From positions 1 to 34,405 of the forward strand of contig JAFAGC010000125.1 of NCBI GenBank assembly GCA_023423065.1: 34,405 bases of DNA. The letters run 5' to 3'. Position 1 is the stretch's first letter. Every line of letters starts with the position of its first letter. The notes under the pieces are model-generated. The model had not been told where the DNA came from, searched no databases, and worked only from the letters and a program-made list of their open reading frames with translations. Shown piece after piece: positions 7,358 to 15,505 of this stretch. The DNA is from Pseudomonadota bacterium (GTDB lineage Bacteria > Pseudomonadota > Gammaproteobacteria > Steroidobacterales > Steroidobacteraceae). The translations under genes were made by a program, and so were the position numbers.

Positions 7358-8814
7358 CTACCTCGACCCCGCTCGCCTTCGTCGACATCGAAACGACCGG
7401 AGGTTATCCCGGGCTGCATCGCATCATCGACGTCGCGGTGATCGGCGCGACGGATGGTGTCGTCGACTTCGAGTGGCAGACCCTCGTGAATCCGGGTGTA
7501 CGCGTGCCCGCCGGCATCACGGCGCTCACCGGCATCGACAACGGCATGCTCGAGGATGCGCCGAGCTTCGAGGACGTCGCGGCCGAGCTGCGCGCGCGCC
7601 TCGCGGGACGCGTGTTCGTCGCGCACAACGTGCGCTTCGATTACGGTTTCATCCGCCGCGAATTCGCGCGGCTCGGCGACAACTGGCGCAGCCCATCGCT
7701 GTGCACGGTGCGGCTGTCGCGAGCGCTGTATCCCGAGATGCCGCATCACAATCTCGATTCGGTGATGGAGCGGCATGGAATCCAGGTCGAGAACCGCCAT
7801 CGCGCAATGCCCGATGCACAGGTGCTGCTCGAGTTCTGGCGCAGGCTGCGCGCCGAATGGACGGAAGACGAGCTGGAGAGCGCGCTCGGCCGCGCCGCGC
7901 CGCGAATCCGTCTGCCCGCGACATTGTCCGAGGATCTCCTCGACGATCTGCCGGAAGAGCCCGGCGTCTACCGGTTCTTCGGCGCGGGTGACGACGGCGA
8001 CGACACGCTGCTCTACGTCGCCAAGGCAAACAACCTGCGCGAACGCGTGCTCGATTACTTCCGCGAGGGAGCACGCGAAGCGCGGGTGCTCAGACTCGCC
8101 TCGCAGGTGCGGCGCGTGAGCTGGACCGAAACCGCGGGAGAACTCGGCGCGCTGCTGCTCGAATCCCGCGAGGTACGCGAGATGCATCCCGTCTACAACC
8201 GCGCTGCGCGCGGCGGCGGCGAGCGTTACACCTGGCTGTTCGCCGACGAGGCCGAGTCGCCCCGGCTCGTGTCGCTCGACGCCAAGGCGCTGTGCACGGG
8301 CAACGCCTACGGTTCTTATCGCAGCGAGCGCGACGCGCGGCGCGCACTCGAATCGATGGCGCGCGAACATCGGTGGTGCCTCAAGCTGCTGGGTCTCGAA
8401 GAGAAGTCGGTGCCTGGCACGGAAAATCCGGGAGAAGAAGTCACCGGATCCTGCTTCGGCTACCAGGTGGGCCGCTGCCGGGGCGCATGCGTCGGCAAGG
8501 AACCGGCCGGCGTGCACTTCGCCCGCGTGAAGATCGAGCTGGCGGGCGAGCGCCTCGAGCCCTGGCCGCACGAAGGGCCGGTGATCGTGAACGAAGGGTT
8601 CGGCGAACGCAGTACGCTGCACGTGCTCGATGCGTGGCAGCACCTGGCGAGCCTGCCGGCCGCCGAGGCGACCGACGAGCTCGCGGATATCGTCCGGCGA
8701 GCGGCCCACGACGCCAGTGCGTTCGACATCGATACCTACCGCATCCTGCGCCGCCTGCTGCGCAATCCGCGATACCGCGCGCAACCGCTGCCGCCGAGGC
8801 GCGAATACGCGTGA
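7339..8814 (+). CDS. DEDDh exonuclease fused to GIY-YIG (UvrC/Cho-like) nuclease
   Basis: A 491-residue two-nuclease fusion. Residues 12-165 are a DnaQ-type 3'-5' exonuclease with all five DEDDh residues (Asp16, Glu18, Asp101, His154, Asp159). Residues about 203-290 are a GIY-YIG domain like UvrC/Cho: PGVY, LLYVAKANNLRERV with the catalytic-type Arg, and Glu275 before HPVYN. The second half-motif reads YVA instead of YVG/YIG. A Cys-containing segment (GSCFGYQVGRCRGAC) lies at about 375-390, as in UvrC-like proteins. It probably incises and resects damaged DNA. No ATG is available; the GTG at 7339, overlapping puuC by 19 nt, is the only reasonable start and is uncertain. The end overlaps rlmKL by 4 nt. 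Confidence 0.8.
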   Translation: MDRPELTTSTPLAFVDIETTGGYPGLHRIIDVAVIGATDGVVDFEWQTLVNPGVRVPAGITALTGIDNGMLEDAPSFEDVAAELRARLAGRVFVAHNVRFDYGFIRREFARLGDNWRSPSLCTVRLSRALYPEMPHHNLDSVMERHGIQVENRHRAMPDAQVLLEFWRRLRAEWTEDELESALGRAAPRIRLPATLSEDLLDDLPEEPGVYRFFGAGDDGDDTLLYVAKANNLRERVLDYFREGAREARVLRLASQVRRVSWTETAGELGALLLESREVREMHPVYNRAARGGGERYTWLFADEAESPRLVSLDAKALCTGNAYGSYRSERDARRALESMAREHRWCLKLLGLEEKSVPGTENPGEEVTGSCFGYQVGRCRGACVGKEPAGVHFARVKIELAGERLEPWPHEGPVIVNEGFGERSTLHVLDAWQHLASLPAAEATDELADIVRRAAHDASAFDIDTYRILRRLLRNPRYRAQPLPPRREYA

Positions 8815-10997
8815 CGGCGCCCGTCGAAGTACTGCATTTCGTCGCTTCGTGCCCCCGCGGCTTCGGCGACCTGCTCGCGGCCGAGCTGCGCGCGCTCGGC
8901 GCGGCCGACGTGCGCGAGCGCGCCGTCGGCGTCGAATTCTCCGGGCCGCTCTCCGTCGCCTATCGCGCCTGCCTCGAATCGCGCGTCGCGAGCCGCGTCT
9001 TCCTCGTCGTCGCGCAATGCGAGGCACGCACGGATGCGGAGTTCTACGACGGCGTACGCGCGGTGGACTGGCGCGCGCACGTCGACCCCGCGCGGACGCT
9101 GGCCTGCGACTTCACGGGCAAACATCCCGCGATCACGCACACGCGTTTCGGCGCGCTGCGCCTGAAAGATGCCATCTGCGATCAGCTGCGCGAGGTCACG
9201 GGCCGCCGGCCCGACATCTCGCCGGAACGTCCCGCCGTGCGCGTACATGCCCATGCGAACGGCCCCAGGATCACCGTGTCGATCGACCTCTCGGGCGAAG
9301 GACTGCACCGGCGCGGCTATCGCACGGAAGCGGGCGAAGCGCCGCTGCGCGAAAACCTCGCGGCCGGCGTGCTGCTGCGCGCGGGCTGGCCGGAGAAGGC
9401 GAAGACCGCGGTGGAGTTCCTCGATCCCATGTGCGGCTCGGGAACACTCGCCATCGAAGCGGCGATGATCGCCGCGAACGTCGCGCCGGGCGCGCGCCGC
9501 CACTATTTCGGCTTCTTCGGGTGGTCAGGCCACGACCGCGCGGCCTGGGATGCGGTGAAGCGCGATGCGCTCGCGCGCGAGCTGAAGCCCACGCTGCGAA
9601 TCCGCGGCATCGACGCGGACCGCCGCGTGATCGAAGTCGCGCGCGAGAACGCGGCGCGCGCGGGACTCGGCGAACTCATCAGGTTCGAAAGCGGGCGTTT
9701 CGAAGACGCGCGCCCGTCGGGCGAAGGACCCGGTTTTCTCGCGACCAATCCGCCGTACGGCGTGCGCCTCGAGGACCGCGAAGGCGCGCGCGCGTTGATG
9801 CGCCAGCTCGGCGAAGTACTACGCGCCCATTTCGGCGGTTGGGACGCCGCGATCCTCGCGGGCTCGCCGGACGCCGGGCTCGAACTCAAGTTGCGCGCCG
9901 AACGCGTGCACACGGTCTGGAACGGCGCGCTCGAATGTCGGCTGCTGCGCCTGCACGTCTCGGCGGAATCGGAAAAGGAGCTGCTGCACACCGGCCGCAC
10001 CGCGCGCATCGACGAGTCGCTGGCCGAAACCCCGGGCGCGAAGATGTTCGGCAACCGCATCGCGAAGAATCTCAAGCAGCTCGCGAAATGGGCGGAGAAG
10101 GAACGCGTGACCTGCTACCGCATCTATGACGCCGACATGCCGGAGTATTCGTTCGCGATCGACCGGTATGCCGAGGCGGACGGCGCGCGCGTCTGGCTGT
10201 ACGCGCAGGAATACGCCGCACCGAAGACCGTCGATCCGAATGCCGCGCAACGGCGTCGCAACGAGGCGCTGGCCGCGTTGCCCGGCGCGACCGGCGTGCC
10301 GCCCGCGAACATCCACTTGCGCCAGCGCCGCCGCACCACGCGCGGCGAGCAGTACGAGAAGTTAGGCTCGCAGGGCGACTTCCGGCTCGTCGAGGAGGGC
10401 GGACTCAGGTTCTGGGTGAACTTCACCGACTACCTGGACACGGGCCTGTTCCTCGACCACCGCATCACGCGCCAGCGGCTGCGCGAGGCCGCCGCCCGCA
10501 AGCGATTCCTGAACCTGTTCGCCTACACGGGCAGCGCCACCGTCTACGCGGCCGCGGGCCGCGCGCGGGAAACCACGACGGTCGACATGTCAGCGACCTA
10601 CCTCGACTGGGCGCGGCGCAATCTGGCTGTGAACGGCTTTTCGGGGCGCGAACATGCGTACGTCCAGGAGGACTGCATCGCGTGGCTCAAGACCGCCGTG
10701 GCGGAGCGTCGCGAGTTCGACCTGGTATTCCTCGATCCGCCGACGTTTTCGAACAGCAAACGCATGACCGACATATTCGACGTTCAACGCGACCATGCGG
10801 AGATGATCGACCGCTGCATGGCGTTGCTCGCCCCGGGCGGCAGACTCGTGTTCTCGAACAACGCGCAGAAGTTCGAGATGGACGCCGACATCGCCCGGCG
10901 GTACAAGGTTACGGATATTTCGCGCGCGACGCTGCCCAGGGACTTCGAGCGCAATCCTCGCATTCACCAGTGTTTCGAATTGGAGAAGGCATCATGA
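8811..10997 (+). CDS. rlmL: Bifunctional 23S rRNA methyltransferase RlmKL
   Basis: A 728-residue fusion of two SAM-dependent methyltransferases, similar to E. coli RlmL (702). The N-terminal half has a THUMP RNA-binding region (about 45-160), a SAM-binding DPMCGSGT at 205-212 and the catalytic NPPY at 313-316, for N2 methylation of G2445. The C-terminal half has a second Rossmann methyltransferase (FLNLFAYTGSATVYAAAGRA, FLDPPTFSNSKRM), for m7G2069. It acts on helix 74 of 23S rRNA during ribosome assembly. The GTG start overlaps the previous stop as GTGA, and the end overlaps osmC as ATGA, so the three genes are likely translationally coupled. Confidence 0.95.
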   Translation: MTAPVEVLHFVASCPRGFGDLLAAELRALGAADVRERAVGVEFSGPLSVAYRACLESRVASRVFLVVAQCEARTDAEFYDGVRAVDWRAHVDPARTLACDFTGKHPAITHTRFGALRLKDAICDQLREVTGRRPDISPERPAVRVHAHANGPRITVSIDLSGEGLHRRGYRTEAGEAPLRENLAAGVLLRAGWPEKAKTAVEFLDPMCGSGTLAIEAAMIAANVAPGARRHYFGFFGWSGHDRAAWDAVKRDALARELKPTLRIRGIDADRRVIEVARENAARAGLGELIRFESGRFEDARPSGEGPGFLATNPPYGVRLEDREGARALMRQLGEVLRAHFGGWDAAILAGSPDAGLELKLRAERVHTVWNGALECRLLRLHVSAESEKELLHTGRTARIDESLAETPGAKMFGNRIAKNLKQLAKWAEKERVTCYRIYDADMPEYSFAIDRYAEADGARVWLYAQEYAAPKTVDPNAAQRRRNEALAALPGATGVPPANIHLRQRRRTTRGEQYEKLGSQGDFRLVEEGGLRFWVNFTDYLDTGLFLDHRITRQRLREAAARKRFLNLFAYTGSATVYAAAGRARETTTVDMSATYLDWARRNLAVNGFSGREHAYVQEDCIAWLKTAVAERREFDLVFLDPPTFSNSKRMTDIFDVQRDHAEMIDRCMALLAPGGRLVFSNNAQKFEMDADIARRYKVTDISRATLPRDFERNPRIHQCFELEKAS

Positions 10998-11419
10998 TCA
11001 AGAAAGGTTCGGCGGCCTGGAAAGGCAATCTCAAGGAAGGAACGGGCACGATTTCCACCGAGACTGGCGTGCTCAGGGATGCGCCTTACGGATTCAAGGC
11101 GCGCTTCGAGGATGGCCCGGGCACGAACCCCGAGGAACTCATCGGCGCGGCGCATGCCGCGTGTTTTTCGATGGCGCTGTCGGCCGGCCTCGGCAAGGCG
11201 GGATTCACGCCCGACTCGATCGAGACCGAGGCGTCGGTGCGACTGGAGAAGATAGGCGATGGCTTCGCGATCACGCACAGCGATCTCGTGTGCGTCGCGA
11301 AGGTCCCCGGCATCGACGACCGCACGTTCCAGGAAATTGCCGAGCAGACCAAGGCGGGGTGCCCGGTTTCCAAGGTGTTGAACGCGAAGATCTCGATGTC
11401 GGCGAAGCTGGCGGGCTGA
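10994..11419 (+). CDS. osmC: OsmC organic hydroperoxide reductase
   Basis: A 141-residue peroxiredoxin-like protein, nearly collinear with E. coli OsmC (143). Family signatures are GTNPEELIGAAHAACFSMAL, with peroxidatic Cys57, and AGCPVSKVL, with resolving Cys123. It reduces organic hydroperoxides using the Cys pair, as a cytosolic homodimer. The start overlaps the rlmKL stop by 4 nt (ATGA), an unusual partner for a stress gene, which might therefore be expressed constitutively with rRNA modification. It is convergent with the DUF4139 gene, only 8 nt away. Confidence 0.94.
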   Translation: MIKKGSAAWKGNLKEGTGTISTETGVLRDAPYGFKARFEDGPGTNPEELIGAAHAACFSMALSAGLGKAGFTPDSIETEASVRLEKIGDGFAITHSDLVCVAKVPGIDDRTFQEIAEQTKAGCPVSKVLNAKISMSAKLAG

Positions 11420-11427
11420 CCGGCTAT

Positions 11428-13038
11428 CTATCGGCCCTCTTCGGGAATCCTCAGCCGGAAGCTGATCGTTTCCGCGGAGTTCGCGGACACGCGCACGCGC
11501 CATGCGAAGTCGCCGGACTTGCGGATCGTCCGGTGGCTCGCGCGCGCGATCCGGGCGCCGGTCATGTATTCGTCGAATTCCTGTCGGATCTCCACGGTCA
11601 CCGGTACGTTCTTGCCGTTCGCGATCCTGATTTCCGCGTCCGCGAAATCGTCACCCTCGTCGACCTCGATCTGGAGTGCGAGGTCGAGCGCGCCCGCCAG
11701 CGGGATTTCCACCGGCACCCCGACCGCCGTGTCGTGCAGCGATCCCTCGCCATGAAAGATGTCGCCGTGGGAGCCGGACTCGAACAGGCGAAGCACGCCT
11801 TCCGGCAAGGGCTCCCCGAGTCCGGCCGACTTGCGGTTCTCGAATCCCAGCACGAGCATGGGAACTTCCGGCTCTTCTTCGTCGCGCACGTAGGTCGCGA
11901 CATCGACGAGCTGCCGATAGAAACGTTCGACCTTCACGCCGGGCCTGTCGAGGAACAATACCTGCTTGGTCTGTCGCGCATCGAGATCCGTCATGAACGG
12001 GACGGAGTAGAGGTGGTAGTCGGCGAAGTTCTCGTGAGTCGCCAGCAGGCTCCCGCGCAATCCAGTCACGATGACTTCATCCATCTCGTGGTCCCCGACG
12101 CGACTGAGGCTCTCGGCCACCATCAGGCTCGATCTCAATCCCAGCAAGAGTTCCGTCGAGAAGCAGCCGCCGAACAGCTTCAGCGTCGGGTCGCTGTCGA
12201 GCAAGTTCCCAGCCAGGAAGTCGAGCGCCTCTTCGCGCGCATGACGCAGCGAATCGTCGTTGGAATAATCGCTCGTGTCGCCGATCAGGCTGGTCCCATG
12301 CTCCGCTTCGTCGATCAGGTTGAGTTTTCCCGCCACCACCTGCACGCGCGCATCCTGGAACCGGGCGCCGGTCAGGTTTTGCAGCGTCACCCAGCCGCGT
12401 AGATCGACCTTCCTTCCGGTTTCATCGAGACGCGCGACGTAGTCGGATTTCCACGAAAAACCGTAGGCGAGGTAGCTCAGTCGCACTTCGCGCCTTCCCG
12501 CGGCGCCTGCGGCGAGCCGTACCGAGAGTCTCGGACGCGCATGCAGTTCCGACGGCACGTTCTCGAATGTCACCCGTTCGGGCAGCCCCGAGCAGTGCAA
12601 TGCCTCGGTGCCGTCCGCCGTGCGCAGCGTGATTCCGCCGGAGTTGGCCGCGACAATCGTCGCGGGCACCTGGGCCACCTTGCCGGAGCCGGGCAGTGTG
12701 CGCGTGAGCAGGACCTGGCGGCCGATCGATTTTTCGAACAGGCTGTTGGGCGTGAGCGCATCGAAATCGTGGTTGCGCTCCACCAGTGACCGGCCCGTAT
12801 TGCTCACCACGGTCGATGCGGGCAGAAGCGTTTCGGGAACACCTTCGAAGACGAGCGTCACCGGACCGGCAGGCAGATCGACCGTGCGACTTTCCGTCAC
12901 CAGCGCGAACAGATCGCGGTAGATGGTCACCGACACCGCGTCGGCGCGCGCGGAGACCACTTCCGCGGCGCCACCCGGGGTCGCGGCCGCCCGCGCTGCC
13001 GCGAGCAGCAGCAGCGCGATGTTTGCCGCGGCGCGCAT
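11428..13038 (-). CDS. Secreted DUF4139 protein (second of tandem pair)
   Basis: A 536-residue protein with a signal peptide (about residues 1-23). An N-terminal region (VSVTIYRDLFALVTESRTVDLPAG) matches the strand start of DUF4140/DUF4139 proteins. A central DUF4139 core contains RLSYLAYGFSWKSDYVARLDE and GWVTLQNLTGARFQDARVQVVAG, and a C-terminal beta-rich part follows (EIRQEFDEYMTG). It is presumably periplasmic or surface-bound; the family function is unknown. Residues about 255-335 form an extra segment whose EVIVTGLRGS (321-330) resembles the start of TonB-dependent receptor plugs. The start overlaps the stop of the upstream paralogue by 1 nt of ATGA-type sequence, so the two form an operon and probably a complex or functional pair. 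Confidence 0.82.
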   Translation of the reverse strand: MRAAANIALLLLAAARAAATPGGAAEVVSARADAVSVTIYRDLFALVTESRTVDLPAGPVTLVFEGVPETLLPASTVVSNTGRSLVERNHDFDALTPNSLFEKSIGRQVLLTRTLPGSGKVAQVPATIVAANSGGITLRTADGTEALHCSGLPERVTFENVPSELHARPRLSVRLAAGAAGRREVRLSYLAYGFSWKSDYVARLDETGRKVDLRGWVTLQNLTGARFQDARVQVVAGKLNLIDEAEHGTSLIGDTSDYSNDDSLRHAREEALDFLAGNLLDSDPTLKLFGGCFSTELLLGLRSSLMVAESLSRVGDHEMDEVIVTGLRGSLLATHENFADYHLYSVPFMTDLDARQTKQVLFLDRPGVKVERFYRQLVDVATYVRDEEEPEVPMLVLGFENRKSAGLGEPLPEGVLRLFESGSHGDIFHGEGSLHDTAVGVPVEIPLAGALDLALQIEVDEGDDFADAEIRIANGKNVPVTVEIRQEFDEYMTGARIARASHRTIRKSGDFAWRVRVSANSAETISFRLRIPEEGR

Positions 13039-14417
13039 CACCAGCCGTTTCGGATGGTGAAGTCGAGCGTCGCCTCGCCATTGGCGGGGATGTCCACATC
13101 CCAGGCGAAGCTGTCGGCGTCGGTGCGGCGACCGGGGTGGGACTGCTCGATCAGTTCGTTTTCGCGCCACAGGCCGTCCTGTCGCAGCGTGAGCCTGACG
13201 GGCGCGGAGCGTGCGTTGCGGATCAGGTAGCTCATGTCGTATTCGGCCTTGCGCCTGCTGATCCGCCGCGTCGCGACCAGTGTCGATTGCACATTGACGT
13301 CGAAGGCGTCTCCGATCCTGAGCGCGAGCTCCGAGCCGGCGCTGGTATGGCCGATGTGGTCCTCGCCCGCGAATTGGGGCTGGCCGCGCGCGTCGCGCAC
13401 GTACACGCGCACCACGCCGCTTGGTAGCTGCTCGCCGAGCCCGGACGCTTTCGAATTCGAGAAGCGCATGCGCACCTGCGCGGATTGCGGCTCGTCGCTC
13501 GACGCGAAACCACGGAACGTGATTTCGTAGCCCTTTGCCGCCTTCACGGCGGCCGCGTCGAGAAAACTGACCTGCTTGGTCTGGTTGTTCGCGATCGTCG
13601 TGATCTGCCGCATGGGATAGAGGTAGTAGTCTCCCAACTGCTCGCGGCCGGTGGATTCGGTGCCCGCCCCGCGCTGATTCGCCATGCGCCGCTGCTGCTG
13701 GAACTGCCAGTAACCTTCCTCGCCGTTGACGAGGTTGACGTCGCCGGACACGAGCGTCGCGCGTGCGTTCGCGAACGTCGTGCCGGAGGTGTTGCGCAGC
13801 GTGATCCACCCCTGCATCGAAGTCTCGCCCTTCGTTTCGTCGAACACGGCCACGTAGTCCGCGTTCCAGTCGAGGCCGCGCGATAGATAGGTGAGGCGCG
13901 CCATCGCGTTCGCCGCGCGCGATGCATCGACCAGTACCGACAACGTCGGCTCGGCTCGCAGGTTATCCGGCACCTTGTCGAACACGACTCGCGTGGGAAG
14001 ATTGTCCTCGCGCAGCACTTCGATCCGCGTTCCGATGCGCAACACGGTTCCGTTGACGGCCGACAGGACTTCGGCGGTCTCGTTCGTCTCCACTCCCGTC
14101 GCGGGATTCAGGCGGATGATGCGTACCTTGCCGCCGACCGCCTTTTCCATGAGCTTGTCCGGGGTGAGGAGGTCGTAATCGAAGTTCTGCTCCATGAGAT
14201 CCATGCCGGGAGCGAAGAAGCTCACGGTCTCCGGCACGATCTGTGCCGAAACGCCGGCGAATTCGATGCGCTGGTGGCCGGCCGGCACGCTGATCTGCCG
14301 ATGGTGCTCGACGAGCGCGATGTTCTTGTCGTAGATCGTGAGCGTCAGCGATTGGTCGGCATCGGCGGCGAAGACCAGCGCCGGGACCGCCAGCAGCAGC
14401 CAAATTCTTTTGTGCAT
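13038..14417 (-). CDS. Secreted DUF4139 protein (first of tandem pair)
   Basis: A 459-residue exported protein paralogous to its downstream neighbour. The signal peptide is MHKRIWLLLAVPALVFAADA. It shares the order LTLTIYDKNIALVEHHRQI (N-terminal domain), RLTYLSRGLDWNADYVAVFDE, GWITLRNTSGTTFANARATLVSG and TKQVSFLDAAAV of the DUF4139 core, then a beta-rich C-terminus with MSYLIRNARS. A Gln/Arg-rich loop (WQFQQQRRMANQRGAG) replaces the extra segment found in the second copy. The ATG at 14417 is preceded by GAGGAAA; an in-frame start 30 nt upstream is less likely. The family function is not established; mucoidy-inhibitor-like proteins share the fold. It is transcribed away from the five-gene operon at 14555. 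Confidence 0.83.
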   Translation of the reverse strand: MHKRIWLLLAVPALVFAADADQSLTLTIYDKNIALVEHHRQISVPAGHQRIEFAGVSAQIVPETVSFFAPGMDLMEQNFDYDLLTPDKLMEKAVGGKVRIIRLNPATGVETNETAEVLSAVNGTVLRIGTRIEVLREDNLPTRVVFDKVPDNLRAEPTLSVLVDASRAANAMARLTYLSRGLDWNADYVAVFDETKGETSMQGWITLRNTSGTTFANARATLVSGDVNLVNGEEGYWQFQQQRRMANQRGAGTESTGREQLGDYYLYPMRQITTIANNQTKQVSFLDAAAVKAAKGYEITFRGFASSDEPQSAQVRMRFSNSKASGLGEQLPSGVVRVYVRDARGQPQFAGEDHIGHTSAGSELALRIGDAFDVNVQSTLVATRRISRRKAEYDMSYLIRNARSAPVRLTLRQDGLWRENELIEQSHPGRRTDADSFAWDVDIPANGEATLDFTIRNGW

Positions 14418-14554
14418 GTTTTTTCCTCGGTTAGAGTACGCACCCACCCTCTGTAGCTATGACGTTGGCGGCGCGCGAAAGCTTGGCCGCGAATGGGCAC
14501 AGACAGTCGATTCGGTCAGGTAACGGAGCAGGTCGCCAGCGGCGTCAAACTGAT

Positions 14555-15505
14555 ATGCGTTTTGCCATCCTCGGTGCCGGCGCGCTCGGCACGATCCTCG
14601 GTGCGCACCTCACGCGCGCGGGCCACGACGTAACGATGATCGCGCGCGGCGAACGTGCGCGTACGCTGCAGCGCCAGGGCCTCGTGCTCAACGGACTGTC
14701 GGACATCAAGGCACGTTGCGCGGTCATCGACGATCCGAAGAAACTGCTCGACACCGGTACGCTCATCATCGCGACGAAGGCCATCGACACCGCGCAGGCC
14801 ATCGATTCGCTCAAACATCTCGGGATCGAGAGCGCGTTCTCCGTGCAGAACGGCGTCATGAAGAACGAGTTGCTCGCGCGCGCCTTCGGCTACTCGCGCG
14901 TGCTCGGCTGCATGGCGGATTTCTCGGGCGAACTCCTGGCCAACGGCGAAGTGAAGTTCACGCGCAACGTCTGCCTGCACATCGGCGAGGAGAAGGGCGG
15001 AACGAGTCCGCGGGCCGAGGCGCTGGCCGCGGCGATCGATGCGGCCGGCGTGCGCTGCGTGGCGGCGTCCAACATCCGCACGCGCGAGTGGTCGAAGTAC
15101 GTCGGCTGGATCGCGTCGTTCCCGCTCGCGGTACTCACCCGGCAGATCACGTGGAAATACATGATGGACGAGCGCAGCGCGTCCGTGATCGTCAGCATCG
15201 TGCGCGAGGCGGCCGCGCTCGCGAAGGCGCTCGACATCGAACTCCTCGACATGCCGCCGCTGCCGGTTCCGAGCATCGCGCACGGCACCGATGCCGAAGC
15301 GATCAAGATCATCCAGGACATCGGCAAGAAGTTTCTCGACACGTCGCCCGAACACCGCATGTCGGCGCAGCAGGACGTGCTGCGCGGCAGTCGGCTCGAG
15401 TACGAGGAGACACTCGGCTTCGCGCTCACGAAGGCTCGCGAAGCGGGCGTGCCGATGCCGACGCTCGACGCGCTTTACCGCATCATCGCGGTGGCATTCC
15501 CGTGA
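14555..15505 (+). CDS. Ketopantoate reductase (PanE/ApbA) family oxidoreductase
   Basis: A 316-residue NADPH-dependent reductase. The N-terminal Rossmann fold starts at residue 1 (MRFAILGAGALGTILGAHLTRAGHDV), with IIATKAID and SVQNGVMKNELL after it. The C-terminal helical ApbA_C domain contains SKYVGWIASFPLAVLTR and ends in TLDALYRIIA. Family members reduce 2-ketoacids such as ketopantoate. The context with a secreted protein, a hydrolase and a Gfo/Idh enzyme suggests a catabolic rather than pantothenate role. The ATG at 14555 is chosen because the Rossmann fold begins there; upstream in-frame codons look non-coding. It heads a five-gene chain of 4-nt overlaps, and its stop abuts repeat copy D. 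Confidence 0.85.
   Translation: MRFAILGAGALGTILGAHLTRAGHDVTMIARGERARTLQRQGLVLNGLSDIKARCAVIDDPKKLLDTGTLIIATKAIDTAQAIDSLKHLGIESAFSVQNGVMKNELLARAFGYSRVLGCMADFSGELLANGEVKFTRNVCLHIGEEKGGTSPRAEALAAAIDAAGVRCVAASNIRTREWSKYVGWIASFPLAVLTRQITWKYMMDERSASVIVSIVREAAALAKALDIELLDMPPLPVPSIAHGTDAEAIKIIQDIGKKFLDTSPEHRMSAQQDVLRGSRLEYEETLGFALTKAREAGVPMPTLDALYRIIAVAFP

Noticed and set aside
6082..8814. One 910-residue ORF running from within puuC through the nuclease gene.
   Set aside because: The first part is an out-of-frame shadow of puuC; only the region from about 7339 has recognisable domains.
11428..13809. A 793-residue minus-strand ORF that would extend the second DUF4139 protein.
   Set aside because: The extension is an Arg-rich shadow of the first DUF4139 gene; the signal peptide at 13038 marks the true start.
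14486..14505. AATGGGCACAGAC, similar to one end of the 41-bp repeat.
   Set aside because: Only about 13 bases match and the rest of the element is absent; probably chance.
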